Part shown: piece after piece, positions 12,661-23,366 of the stretch
Numbering within the stretch: the stretch's first letter is position 1
Layout of the letters: every line of letters starts with the position of its first letter
Made by a program: the position numbers and the translations under genes
Notes under the pieces: model-generated
What the model was told of the DNA's origin: nothing
Databases searched by the model: none
What the model saw: only the letters and a program-made list of their open reading frames with translations
Source of the DNA: Diabrotica undecimpunctata
Taxonomy: Eukaryota > Arthropoda > Insecta > Coleoptera > Chrysomelidae
NCBI RefSeq assembly: GCF_040954645.1
Contig: NC_092808.1
Coordinates: forward strand, 79,857,889 to 79,921,888
Direction: 5' to 3'
Length of the DNA: 64,000 nucleotides

Positions 12661-13483
12661 AAAGTACAGTCAGTAAGCTATTACTTATAAAGATCATTGC
12701 AAATTTAACACTAGCTTCACTTATATTGACTACATATTACCTCTAAATAGGAGATAAAACATTCAGAAGTATGTAATATGGGTGAAGTGGTATAATTCTT
12801 GTTAGATAAATTAAGCATTCTTCCCTTTTTTGTGCACTACTATCCATTTTTACACAAAAATATCTATTTAAGCAAATAAATATTTATTTTGAGATAACCT
12901 TCTATCCAGAATTATATGTAGTACACAGATAAAACCAGAAATAAAATAATAAAAATCTGTATACAAGATATCATAAAATATTGGATGAAATAAAAAAAGT
13001 TCTTACTTATCGAATTCTTAAATAAAACGTATGAAGACATACTCACGTTAACAAAATACATTAGGAAATTTCCGCATATGAAAAAAATCCAATTTGGTAA
13101 CGAAATCCTTTTGTATCTATAAAGCTATTTTTAGAAAAGCACGTACCTACCAAAAACAGGTAGTTAATAGTATACATATCTGTTACACACTGTAATGCGT
13201 ATGAACGATAACAAAAATAAGGAGTCCATATCAACCGTTCAGACTATACGCGAGAAGTATACAGCTTAATGGCAGAGTTGCCAAACTATCAGAGCTTACT
13301 TAAACCGATATACCTATGGTTCCAATATACAGTGAAAAAGATCTGAACGACCCCTATAAGATATACACGTGAACTATGCAATATACATTCATGATACAGG
13401 GGTACTTAAGGGCTCCACAAAATTTTTAAAAATTATGAAACTATACATGTTGACGAATCGACAGAGCCAATATTATGGAATGG
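12661..13483. other. AT-rich DNA, no recognised feature
   Basis: Neither coding nor repeat structure was recognised. Confidence 0.5.
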
Positions 13484-13533
13484 TCAAGTGAGCTCCGTAT
13501 ATCGGTGTCCAGTTGACCACGGAGCTCACTTGA
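13484..13533. repeat. Perfect 15 bp hairpin
   Basis: TCAAGTGAGCTCCGT (13484-13498) and its exact reverse complement (13519-13533) are separated by 20 bases. The role is unknown. It may be the core of a small inverted-repeat element. Confidence 0.85.
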
Positions 13534-13572
13534 ACCTGAATTTTAACATGGGCGGAGTCCACTTTATGCCGT

Positions 13573-13574
13573 AG

Positions 13575-13647
<73 letters not shown>
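13573..13647. repeat. (TA)n microsatellite
   Basis: A long TA run directly abuts the left inverted terminus of the Penelope-like element at 13648. Confidence 0.95.
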
Positions 13648-13650
<3 letters not shown>

Positions 13651-13730
13651 AAGTTTTATTATGAGGTTGCAGTCATTAATAGGGCAGGAAAGTGAAACTC
13701 TTTGTTCTTTATCAAGCTTAACTACCTTAC

Positions 13731-14186
13731 ATACCAACATTAACACCTAAACTAACTAAAGTCTTTGCTAACTATTCTGATATTAAAATTGCAACTAAAA
13801 ATGTTAAAACATTAGCATCATTGTATACAAAAACTAAATTACCTATTAGTATTATGTAAAGTTCAAATGTAGTTTATATAATACCATGCGAAAATTGTGA
13901 TAAGTCATACATCGGACACACATCTAGAAATCTAATAGGCAGACTAACATCACATAAAAGTGACCTTAGAAATAATAAAAATACGTGTGCATTAATAGAT
14001 CATGCAATTAATAAAAATCATTCATTTAATTTCAATGAAACTAATATATTAAGACGTGAAAACCAATTAAATAAAAGAGAATTATTAGAAATGGTATGCA
14101 TAAATAAATATCAATGCGTTAATAAAAAAACTGATATTGATAAACTTAGCAATATCTATAATTACATTCTATCTTACGAAAATTAA
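13731..14186 (+). pseudogene. Penelope-like GIY-YIG endonuclease, partial
   Basis: The frame opens inside the end of the RT thumb (VKTLASLYTKTKLP), meets a TAA stop at 13857, and continues as VVYIIPCENCDKSYIGHTSR. CALIDHAINKNHSFNF, KRELLEMVCINKYQCVNKK and DKLSNIYNYIL follow. The paired Cys, the YIG and the conserved late block are all those of the Penelope GIY-YIG nuclease, which nicks target DNA for retrotransposition. The RT core and N-terminus are absent, lost at the junction with the left inverted repeat. Confidence 0.9.
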
Positions 14187-14573
14187 TACTATAATTTTCT
14201 AATATTAGATTCTCTGACTATAAATACTATAATTTCAAAAAATTTAAATATTCATATTTGGCGCCAATTTGTATGTAACCATAATAACAATCAAAAGCTA
14301 GTTATCAATAACAAAAAATATAATAAACAGAAACAAGTGTCTTTCTGATATAAATCAAACATCAACATAATCAATGTCATAATGAATTTCTACAAAATTA
14401 AATAAAATTAAAATATTGTACTTAATAACTATATAATTTTATTAAGTTAAGTTTTAATGTTTTGTAAATTTGAAAATTTAATGGATTAACCTCATGTTGT
14501 AAGATTTTATACTAGTTTTATACAATGCTATTTAATTATAATTTCATTGTATTTACTGATACCATATTTTAGC

Positions 14574-14613
14574 ATATCCTGAAGAAGCAAATAAATTTTG
14601 CGAAAGCTTGATA
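14574..14613 (+). ncRNA. Hammerhead ribozyme motif (Penelope 3' end)
   Basis: CTGAAGA (14579-14585) is followed by one unpaired A, stem II GCAAA/TTTGC, then GAAA (14602-14605). The palindrome AGCT makes stem III and T14609 is the cleavable base. GATA (14610-14613) pairs with TATC (14575-14578) as stem I. All invariant core positions are present. The 4 bp palindromic stem III suggests action as a dimer. Penelope-associated hammerheads are published; activity of this copy is inferred. Confidence 0.75.
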
Positions 14614-14708
14614 AAGAACAAAGAGTTTCACTTTCCTGTCCTATTAATGACTGCAACCTAATAATAAAACTTTATTTTACATAACGTGGCAGTCAATAAT
14701 ACCTAACT

Positions 14709-14711
<3 letters not shown>

Positions 14712-14757
<46 letters not shown>

Positions 14758-14765
14758 ATATATAC

Positions 14766-14829
<64 letters not shown>
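14712..14829. repeat. (TA)n microsatellite, interrupted
   Basis: Two TA runs are separated by short TC and CATATG interruptions. They lie about 98 bases 3' of the hammerhead core. Confidence 0.95.
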
Positions 14830-14833
<4 letters not shown>

Positions 14834-14888
14834 TTATAGTATTCTCATTAAGTATTTCAAGTCAAGTTGCAAAAGAAGTTGTTCTCTC

Positions 14889-14893
14889 TCCTC

Positions 14894-14953
<60 letters not shown>
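14889..14953. repeat. (TC)n microsatellite
   Basis: A pure CT run of about 60 bases. The Arg-Glu repeat frame on the opposite strand is an artefact of it. Confidence 0.95.
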
Positions 14954-14956
<3 letters not shown>

Positions 14957-15122
14957 CCGTGCCACACAACAAGAGAACATAATAAGTTAATTTTAGTTTA
15001 GTGTCGAGGTTGTAAAGTGTTACCATAAAAGATTGTGGAAGCAAATAAACCGCTAATAAAAGTGTTGTGTATAATTTTCACCCACACAAGAGGCACAATA
15101 AACGAATCAGCTACCTAACAAA

Positions 15123-15123
<1 letters not shown>

Positions 15124-15201
<78 letters not shown>
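15124..15201. repeat. (TA)n microsatellite
   Basis: This TA run ends exactly where the putative solo LTR begins (TGATATG at 15202). Confidence 0.95.
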
Positions 15202-15203
<2 letters not shown>

Positions 15204-16555
15204 ATATGATTGGTGTTTATAGAAAATAATTTATAACTTACACTACTAGATAATATTAGATATAAAAAGTATTTGGTTATTTTAATAAGTTATATACCAG
15301 AGAATTTTATAAAAATATATTTATGTGAGGGCATTTTTAAGAAATTAGCATATAATAATTGTAAAAAGTTGTATTTTAATAATTATAATATTGTAAATAT
15401 ATTTAAGTGAGCCATGTGATTAGGCAACCAGATATACATACTCTCCAAGTGACATTTTAAATAATTATTACGAATATAAAGTGGGGTTATAATAATATGT
15501 TGTTTAAAATGTGTAGTTTATTAAATTAGAATGTTAAGTTACTGATTTAAGTGTATATTCTGATCTGAAAAGCCTAAATGTCGACAAAATTCTCGATAAA
15601 AAAGTAAGGAATTCTCTAGATCACCAAAGATGACCTTTGTTTACGGTGGAACATTCTGGAATAATGGTTATGTCTGTGGATCGAACATATACTGTTTCCA
15701 GAACATCCATATAGAAGAAATAGAACAAAATCGAATAGGATTTATTACCAGATGATTCTGGAACATGGAAAAAGATATAAATACCCGGTGATTTGGATTC
15801 AAGTCAATCAGTTATGAGTTACAGTTACTAAGATGGCCAGTTTTTAGTATGAAAGTTAGTTAGAGTCAGTCAATCAGTTATAATTGTTCAATATAGTGAG
15901 TTAAATCAAGATTAAGAAACAGTATAAAGAAAATATTATTGAAGATTAAAAATTATGTTATGTATAAATGATGATTGGATAATGGAAGAAGTATTAATTG
16001 AATATTAAAATTAAATAATATATTTAGTGATTGGATATTAATATATTGAAAAGAAGAATAAATATAAATGCTGTTTGCTGGTTTGCTTGGTGGTTTATAA
16101 ATGCTTAAGAAGAAATATATTTTAAATTGGTGGAAGCTGATAATTGGAAAAAGAAATTTCACAAAAACAAGGATAACCAAGGCACGAAGACATTGAGTGG
16201 TGATTAGAATCTATATAGTGGAAAACAGTTCATTTAGGCATTCAGTGACAGAAAGGTACAAAATTTGTTAATATAATTTAGTTAGTGTCATAACAATTTC
16301 AATTTTGAAGATAGTTTGTTTAAATTTTACATTGTCTATAGAATTTAATTATTTTCATAAGAATTTCAATTTAAAGATAGTTTATTTTAAATTTACATTG
16401 GCTAGGTTAGATATATATGTGTGTTTCATAATAGATATAATAAAGATAATTTAAAAAAGTACTTACAAACTAATTCTTTGAGAACCGCGATAAAAACCCT
16501 ATATATTATATTATTAAAAATACTCATTGCTCATCATTCACAAACAATACATCAA

Positions 16556-16559
<4 letters not shown>
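15202..16559 (+). mobile_element. Probable solo LTR, copy A
   Basis: A ~1.36 kb segment with TG...CA ends lies between two TA arrays and is closely related along its length to 52104-53385. It has a TATA box (TATAAATA, 15776-15783) followed by an initiator-like TCAGTTATGAGTTACAGT, and AATAAA signals downstream, as expected for U3-R-U5. No coding sequence is present. Its ends (TGATATG, ...AACA) resemble those of the Gypsy LTR at 19316, suggesting a related family. Target duplications cannot be read in the TA background. Confidence 0.65.

Positions 16560-16638
<79 letters not shown>
16560..16638. repeat. (TA)n microsatellite
   Basis: A TA run starts directly after the solo LTR. Confidence 0.95.
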
Positions 16639-16642
<4 letters not shown>

Positions 16643-16644
16643 AA

Positions 16645-17706
16645 TAGGTCTGTCGATGGAAGGCACATATACGATGCTGTATATAAGTATTTCTGACTAT
16701 TGGTCGGCTTCAGTACGGTGCAGCCAAGTTAGAAAAGGGGCATGTTAAGTTAGGAAAGAATTACTACAGGAGCAATGCTACCAATTTGTAGCATTAGTTA
16801 GAAAAACCTAATGGCTTCCAAGGCAACAACTAACAACAACTACGGAGAAAGCTACAGCTACCTGGGAAAAGGAATGCCAAACATTGGAACGTTTAAAACA
16901 AATGAAAAAGGACAAGTGAATTTAAAAGTTAAATGTAATGGCATGTCTCGCACCACAGAAAATCGAAAAAGGTATATCGATGGTAAAAGGTATTTCTGAC
17001 TATTGTTTGTCTTTAGTACGGCGCAGCTAAGTAAGAAAATGAGCATGTTAACTTGGGAAATGATCACCAGATGCACATTGCGACCAATTTGTGGCATTAA
17101 AAAAATCAACGTGTTTCTGACTATTGGTCGTACTGAAGACGATCAATAGTCAGAAATATGTATATACGCTTGCCTTCCATTGATATACCTTTTTTGGTAT
17201 TTTGTTTTGCGAGACATGCTATTACATTTTACTTTTATTATTCACTCGGATTATTCTTTTCCATTTGTTTTAAAAGTTTCAACGTTTGGCATTTCTTCCC
17301 CCAGGTAGCTATAGCTTTCTCCGTGGTTATTGTACGTTGTTGCCCCGGAAACCATCAGGGTCTTCTAAGTCAAATACCACAAATTGGTCTCGCTGCTCCT
17401 ATAGTGATCCTTTCCTTACTAAACATGCTTCTTTTCTAACTTGGCTGCACCGTACTGAAGACGACCAATAGTCAAAAATACTTATATATGGTTGCCTTGC
17501 CGGTTGGGAAAGGATCACTAGAGAAGCATTGTGACCAATCTGTGGCATTAGAGAAATAAACGTGTTTCTGACTATCGGTCGTACTGAAGACGATCAATAG
17601 TCGGAAATATGCTTGCCGTCCATTGATATACCTTTTTTTGTTTTTTGTTTTGCGAGACATGCCAGAACATTTTACTTCTATTATGCTATCGCATTATCCT
17701 TTTCTA
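16645..17706. repeat. Cluster of a ~300 bp repeat in both orientations
   Basis: The module TTTCTGACTATTGGTCG, a CAGTACGGTGCAGCC block, AAAAGGAGCATGTTAA, GACCAATTTGTGGCATTA, GGAGAAAGCTACAGCTACCT, then GGCATGTCTCGCA, recurs. It is direct at 16682-16990 and, truncated, at 16991-17110. It is inverted at 17150-17490 and in part at 17580-17706. The spacing of direct starts is about 306 bases. Palindromic junctions lie at 17115-17155 and 17560-17610. Another inverted fragment is at 25395-25480. No coding potential was recognised. Confidence 0.75.
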
Positions 17707-17714
17707 TATATATA

Positions 17715-19251
17715 CACTACTCAACAATTGAAGTGGATAATTTTAAAATTCCTAAAATTAACATATAAAACTATTTTTAAAATAATTGCCTGTACTATAC
17801 TCTATATGCTATCTTTATTGCCAATATTTTTGGCATGTAGTTTTTTTCTCCCTATTCTTATCGGCTCTCATCTCGTACAAAGAGAGACATGTTGTTCCAA
17901 ACATGAATATATCATTCGTAAAAAAGTGCTTGTATTGGCTTTACCAGTTGTCAATAAGTCAAGAAATCTATTTATCACAAAAACATTATGCCGCAAAGAC
18001 GTTAAGAACTAGTGCAGCTCGAGCAATTAGTTCGTTGGATCCAACAAGGCATAACTCAACAAGAGGTTGCTATGAGGCTAAATGTGTCGCAAAGTGTGAT
18101 AAGTCGTGCATGGAATCGGTATGGAGCAACTGTATCGGCAACATACAGGCATGGAGGAGGAAGAGAACAATCTACAACTCGTCGGCAAGACCGTTTTGTA
18201 GTTCTGACGGCAAGAAGAAACCCAACATTCACGGCTTCCAGAATTAACAGTATCTTCAGGCATGCTACTGGACTAGCGATTTCCAGTCAAACTGTCAGAA
18301 GACGGTTACATGCATAAAATTTAAGGGCTAGACGGCGCGCTACCCATCCACGACTAACTAGGGAGCAGCGTGCATGCAGATATCGCTGGGCGATGGAACG
18401 CTATCAGTGGAATTTCGAAAATTGGAGGAATTGTCTCTTTACTGACGAGTCCAGATTTTGTTTGTATACGAATGATGGCCAAACATTGATGAGGATGGAA
18501 AAAGGACAGCGTTACAATGAAAATCTGAGAGTCCCAACCACTCTTTTTGGAGGTAGATCCGTTTGCGTGTGGGGAGGCATATGTTTGGACGGTCGCACGA
18601 ACTTAGTCGTCTTAATTAATGAGACAATGACTACTACACGATATCGAGACAGAGTCATAGTACCAATAATTGTTCCATTTTTTGGTGCAATAGGCGAACA
18701 ATTTGGTCTGATTGATGATAATGCTCGCCCTCACCGTGCGAGAATTGTCAACGAGTGTATAGAAGCTCATGGCTTTACAAGAATGAAGTGGCCACCGTGT
18801 TCACCTGATATGAATTGCATTGAACATGTTTGGGCCGAAATGTCTAGGAAACAAAACATGCTCCTTCAACCGCCCCAAACCTTAGATCAGTTGACCAATA
18901 CATTAAGCGCGATTTGGGAACGTATACCGCAGCAGTTCATCAATAATTTAATAAGAGGTCTTCCAAATAGAGTTAGAGCACTAAGGCGACACAGAGGTGG
19001 ATCCACACACTATTAATTTTTTTTTCGGGATATTAGACATTGAGCAGGAATAGAAATTTTAGGTTGTTAATTTTACAATTTTTGTTTATTTTCTATTTTT
19101 TCTTCTTAAAGAATTTCTTTCTTTCGGTTCATCTGTATGAAAATACGAAGTAAAAATAAATCTTTATTTATATCATTCCATTTTTCTATTAGACCTTATA
19201 AAAAGAAAATAAAATGTACATTTTCATAATATCCACTTCAATTGTTGAGAA

Positions 19252-19254
<3 letters not shown>
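17715..19254 (+). mobile_element. Tc1-like DNA transposon
   Basis: The ends are 25 bp inverted repeats with one mismatch, starting CACTACTCAACAATTGAAG on the left and CACTTCTCAACAATTGAAG on the right when reverse-complemented. TA dinucleotides flank both, as expected for Tc1/mariner. Total length is about 1.54 kb with one transposase gene. It sits at the edge of a TA array. Confidence 0.9.
17988..19016 (+). pseudogene. Tc1-like transposase with two in-frame stops
   Basis: One reading frame of about 343 codons starts at ATG 17988 and has the usual family length. The N-terminus has paired helix-turn-helix DNA-binding segments (LEQLVRWIQQGITQQEVA and SSQTVRRRLHA). The DDE catalytic residues are visible: D in FTDESRF, D in IDDNARPH, and E in CIEHVW, with 34 residues between the last two (DD34E). 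The enzyme would cut and paste the element at TA sites. TAA stops at codon 6 (18003) and at 18315 are the only evident lesions. A GTG at 18012 could serve only as a non-standard start. Confidence 0.9.

Positions 19255-19315
<61 letters not shown>
19255..19315. repeat. (TA)n microsatellite between two elements
   Basis: The TA run spans exactly from the right end of the Tc1-like element to the 5' LTR of the Gypsy element. Confidence 0.95.
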
Positions 19316-19319
<4 letters not shown>

Positions 19320-20632
19320 ATGTTTCTTCTTTCCCAACCAAAGAAAAATAAATAAAAAAAACCATCGAAATAAGATTTTAAGATATCAATATAGACAAAT
19401 TGTATATAGTAATTTAAGATAAGATTTAGTGTAGATAAGAATAGAAATTTGTTTGGCAAACGACCGTTTTTCCGTTGCAAACAAAATTATAAAAAAACCT
19501 TTGTTTAGAATTAGAAGACATTTTACCTGAAGTTAATCTCTTCATTGTTTGTAGAGTCGAGTATTAAATGACCATATTCTAATCTTTTGAAATATGTATA
19601 AATGATGTATTGAAAAAAACCAATTTTAAAGTAAGCTATTTAGTTTTCTCTGAAACCGAAATTAGGCTTTTCCAAAATCATGATAAACACAATTTAAGCT
19701 TTTTGATTGGACGGTCGTTTTTAAAATGGGAATTTGGTGAGTCGATCATGAGAGAGGAGAAGTTAGTCATATTTTGGTCATCGAAAGGAAACAGTCGTAT
19801 GTCTCAAGATAGGGTGTGGTTCGTGAGTTTGGATACCGGCGTAACGAAAAGAAGTGAATAGTTTGAAGAAGGAGATAACAAGTAGATTAAAAGAGGTCCT
19901 TGTATCTACCGTGGGCATTTTATAAAGTATTCTTACGGCATCCAGTTGACAAAAGGAGGTCCTGGTGTCATAAATAAGTAGCGGAGTTTGGAGAAGTGAA
20001 TCAGGTGTTTTTTGTGTAGTCTGAAGGAGGTTTGCAGAGACGTAAAGAAGGAGCCGAGGTGACAAAGAGGGGAGATCACATCTTTGAGGAGACTGGACTT
20101 TTCTGGGTATGTTCCAACATACAACTCAAGAAGAAAATAAACTGTAAGTGTTTGTACAATTGAATTTTATATCTGTGAAGGATCGTTTCGACATCAGGGT
20201 CATTAGCATTCAAATTTAAGAACTGAGGTTTTGTTAGGCTAATCAAAAGTTTAAAGTTTTGTGGTTTCTTTTTTCAAGTAAAGAAAATTTTAAGTAAAAT
20301 TGGTTTTTCACGTAATATAAATATATGTAGCTTTATAATCTTATTATCCTAATAATTTGATTTATTTTCTTGTATGCAGATTGATAAGATAACGACAGAA
20401 TTTAATAATTGTTTTATTCGTTCATATAAAATAAAGAAACGTAAATCTTTGTAATATAATATATTTGTATTATTATCCTTTTTTCTCTCCCGATAAAAGA
20501 CAACTAGAAAAACTTTTGAATCCATCGAACACAGGTAATATAAGGATTATTTTACTTTTGATAACAGATAAGTTATAATTTTTTTATTGGCTCAATAAAC
20601 TAAGTTTGAACTCAAAATAAACAATCATAACA
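19316..20632 (+). repeat. Gypsy 5' LTR
   Basis: 1317 bp, starting TGTTATGTTTC and ending AATCATAACA. An 83-codon frame within it (19610-19861) is repeated identically in the 3' LTR and is not evidence of a gene. AATAAA signals occur in the 3' third. Confidence 0.92.
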
Positions 20633-20998
20633 AATGGCCCCCAACGTGTAAGGCGTAGAAAGTATTTCTAGTTAAAATTTAAACGGATAGAGAAAGAAAG
20701 CAGATTGATTGAAAATTTATTTGCCGATGGTTAAAGTTTATAATATTTGCTTTTATGACATTACATTTCAAATTTCTCTAGGTACAAATTTTTACATGAT
20801 ATAATTTATGATATTTGATTGATTTTTACAACTGACAAAAGTTTTAAAATTTTATTGCATTTATTTGAATTTATTGCATTTGGGATAAGAGGAAAAGTTT
20901 TCGTCTTTGCAAAATTACTCGAATTTTATATTTGGCGGGGATATTATTGCACAAATTTCAAAGCTTCATATTTGGCGGGGATAAATAATCTAACTAAC

Positions 20999-21394
20999 AT
21001 GTCGACCACAAGGAGTCAAAGCAAAACGCAAGAAAGGAAAGAGGATAAGATAGAAGAGGAAACAATTATTGATGAAGGATCGGATAATGAAGGAAATGCT
21101 ACAATAATAGAGGAAAGAAAAGAACCATTAGGAATAGATAAAATATTACAACTAATGCAACTCCAGTCACTAAAAATGGATAGAAATAACAGAAATATAG
21201 AGCAGCGTCTGGAAATTGAACAGGAAATTAAAGGATGTGTTAAGGGGATAAAGAAAGAACTGATACAACAGATAGAAGAAAGAACCCTAAAGAATGCAAA
21301 ACAAGAGACAGAGATTAAAGATATCCAAAACACAATGAAGGAGATACGAAATTGTCAGAAAAAGGAATTAGAACAGTTAGAAGAAAAAATTTGA
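20999..21394 (+). CDS. Gypsy Gag N-terminal part
   Basis: The frame begins at ATG 20999 after an untranslated leader and encodes a charged, probably coiled-coil protein (IEQRLEIEQEIKGCVKGIKK, then EERTLKNAKQETEIKD). It ends at TGA 21394 beside an A6 run. The downstream frame (21396) continues Gag-like sequence one base out of register, so this is either a one-base indel or a +1 frameshift site. It would form the structural particle protein. No database identity is claimed beyond position and composition. Confidence 0.65.
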   Translation: MSTTRSQSKTQERKEDKIEEETIIDEGSDNEGNATIIEERKEPLGIDKILQLMQLQSLKMDRNNRNIEQRLEIEQEIKGCVKGIKKELIQQIEERTLKNAKQETEIKDIQNTMKEIRNCQKKELEQLEEKI

Positions 21395-21395
21395 A

Positions 21396-23366
21396 ATGGC
21401 GCTACAAGAAGACAGGAAAGAAGTAGAAAGAAGATTAAAGCAAAATGAAAAACAAATGGCAGAAACTGAACTAAGAGGAGTAGAGAGAAAAGAAGTTATC
21501 ATCCATGGAACAAGCGAAGCGAAAATACAGTTTGGCGGGGACGTAAAAAAATTACACCCAGTAATTTTCATTAACAATTTAAAAAAGAAAGTACAACATA
21601 TCGGTAATTTCGAAACAGCAAAGGAAACGATAAGGAACCATCTTAAAGATGAGGCAAGTTTATGGTTTGATAGCAAAGAAGAAGAATTGCAAAATTGGCA
21701 AACATTTGAACAAAAATTTCTGAACTATTTCTGGGGGAAAATACAACAGATAGAGATAAACAAGGAATTACAAAATGGGAGATACCAGGATAAGATAGGT
21801 ATATCAGAAAAAACATATGCCCTACAACTATACAACAATGCAAGACACTTACATTACAACTATTCGTCCGAACAGCTAGTGGAACTAATAGCCAGATATT
21901 TTGAAGATACCTTAGAAGATCACATAACTCTACAAAACTACAAAGATATTGACAGTTTATGTCAATTCTTACAAATACGAGAAGCAAAATTAAGAGAAAG
22001 AAAAATGAGGAGAACGCAAGAAAATTATAGACAACGAGAAAATCAAGACTATAGAGATAGAGGACAAAACTTTAGGAGAGAGTACACAAGAAGAGAATTT
22101 GTCCCGAGGAGGGAAAACGAAAGTAGAGACAACGGAAGAGTAAATTATGAACAAAGAAATCGGCAATGGAATGAAAACAGATATCGAGAGAACCAGAATA
22201 GAAACTACACTCGCACATATCAGGAAAACCGAAATAATAATAGAACGAATGAACCGGAAAATCGCGGAAACCGATACGGGTCCGAGAGACCAAGAGAAAA
22301 TAGAAGAGCGGTCAACAACACACACATAGAGGAATGTGAGGATGAGAGACAAAGCGACAGAAGTAGAAGCGAACAAGAACAGCAAGCGTCTTTCTCACGA
22401 AGGCGCTCACTAAAGACAAAGAAACAAACAGGAATTTTTTGTCACCCGAAGGAATTTATTAAATTGGCAGAAAATAAGGACAAAATAAGTGGAACAAATC
22501 TGAAATTTGTAGATGGTTATATCAACGAGACACCGATTAAAATTATGATTGATACTGGATCGGAAATGACACTGATCAACAGAAAACTAATAGAGGAAGT
22601 TAATTTAACGAATTTGATCTACAAAATACCACGGGTAAATTTGGTGGGTGCAAATAAACGGACATTGACAACGATAAATGAGGGAATACGAGTGAAAGTA
22701 CGATTGGATAAGAAATTTTATGCACTACAATGTGTTGTGATGCCAAACATGTCGCATGATATGATCGTAGGAGTGGATGAATTGGCAGAAAAACATGTGG
22801 TGATAGATTTCAAAAATAAAACGATGAAAATCACAGAAGAAAAAGAAATAGTGTCAACAAAGGAAAATGAAAAGGATATGATTGAAACAGTGGTATTTAA
22901 GGAAGAGATTGATGAAAAAGAGGAGGAAAAATGTACGATAAATATGTGTCAAGAATCTGAGGAAAAAGAAAGAAAATTGATATGTGGAGAAGAAAAAGAA
23001 AATGAGGTGAGTCTGATGTTAAAAGAACACGAAACTTTTATAAATGAGGAAAACAGAGTGGCAAAAAAGCACCAACATTCTTTTGAGGTTAAAAACTTGG
23101 GAAACTTTCAATCGAAGACGTACCCGATCCCATATAAATATCGACAACAGGTGAAAGAAGAAATTAAAAAAATGTTGGAAGACTATTCTTTTTTGTTTTT
23201 GCATAGAGAAAAATCCCTAAATAATTCAGTAATTTTTATCGTATGCAAAGGCGGGGATTTGTTATGTTTCTTCTTTCCCAACCAAAGAAAAATAAATAAA
23301 AAGATCCATCGAAATAAAATTTCAAGATATCAATATAGACAAATTGTATATAGTAATTTAAGATAA
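21396..23366 (+). CDS. Gypsy Gag-protease-truncated Pol frame
   Basis: 656 codons. Residues 1-190 contain a capsid-like region (LHPVIFINNLKKKVQHIG, then FEQKFLNYFWGKIQ). Residues 200-310 are Arg/Asn/Glu-rich (RENQNRNYTRTYQENRNN) and probably bind RNA in place of a zinc knuckle. Retropepsin lies at about 375-470 with the active site IDTGSEMTLI. The start of RT (NLGNFQSKTYPIPYKYRQQV) is at about 567-590. It then jumps to unrelated sequence, passes the polypurine tract (AAAGGCGGGGATT, 23247-23259) and ends inside the 3' LTR. The deletion removed RT, RNase H and integrase. Confidence 0.85.
   Translation: MALQEDRKEVERRLKQNEKQMAETELRGVERKEVIIHGTSEAKIQFGGDVKKLHPVIFINNLKKKVQHIGNFETAKETIRNHLKDEASLWFDSKEEELQNWQTFEQKFLNYFWGKIQQIEINKELQNGRYQDKIGISEKTYALQLYNNARHLHYNYSSEQLVELIARYFEDTLEDHITLQNYKDIDSLCQFLQIREAKLRERKMRRTQENYRQRENQDYRDRGQNFRREYTRREFVPRRENESRDNGRVNYEQRNRQWNENRYRENQNRNYTRTYQENRNNNRTNEPENRGNRYGSERPRENRRAVNNTHIEECEDERQSDRSRSEQEQQASFSRRRSLKTKKQTGIFCHPKEFIKLAENKDKISGTNLKFVDGYINETPIKIMIDTGSEMTLINRKLIEEVNLTNLIYKIPRVNLVGANKRTLTTINEGIRVKVRLDKKFYALQCVVMPNMSHDMIVGVDELAEKHVVIDFKNKTMKITEEKEIVSTKENEKDMIETVVFKEEIDEKEEEKCTINMCQESEEKERKLICGEEKENEVSLMLKEHETFINEENRVAKKHQHSFEVKNLGNFQSKTYPIPYKYRQQVKEEIKKMLEDYSFLFLHREKSLNNSVIFIVCKGGDLLCFFFPNQRKINKKIHRNKISRYQYRQIVYSNLR

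Larger units (their letters stand above)
13648..14676 (+). mobile_element. 5'-truncated Penelope-like element with inverted termini
   Basis: A GIY-YIG reading frame (13731-14186) and a 3' hammerhead motif lie between two ~72 bp inverted repeats (13648-13719 and 14604-14676). The inverted copy on the left stops at the HindIII-type palindrome that forms the hammerhead stem III, so its edge coincides with the predicted cleavage site. Penelope-like elements are known for inverted or direct terminal repeats and 5' truncation. (TA)n arrays lie on both sides. Confidence 0.85.

Noticed and set aside
13564..13746. Open frames of repeated Tyr-Ile in TA arrays (also near 16421, 19238, 30583, 44593, 49431, 61780)
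   Set aside because: They are translations of (TA)n microsatellites and have no coding meaning.
14862..15044. Arg-Glu repeat frame
   Set aside because: Produced by the (TC)n run; not a gene.
16645..17706. Clustered repeats considered as a CRISPR array or protein-coding repeats
   Set aside because: Units are ~300 bp, diverged and in both orientations, and the genome is eukaryotic. Small frames within are not conserved between units.
19610..19861. 83-codon frame present identically at 19610 and 23554
   Set aside because: It lies in both LTRs of one Gypsy element. Its repetition follows from LTR identity, not selection for protein.
21990..22385. Minus-strand 131-codon frame opposite Gypsy gag
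   Set aside because: Shadow of the Arg/Asn/Glu-rich plus-strand frame, with low-complexity Ser/Phe/Val content and no domain.
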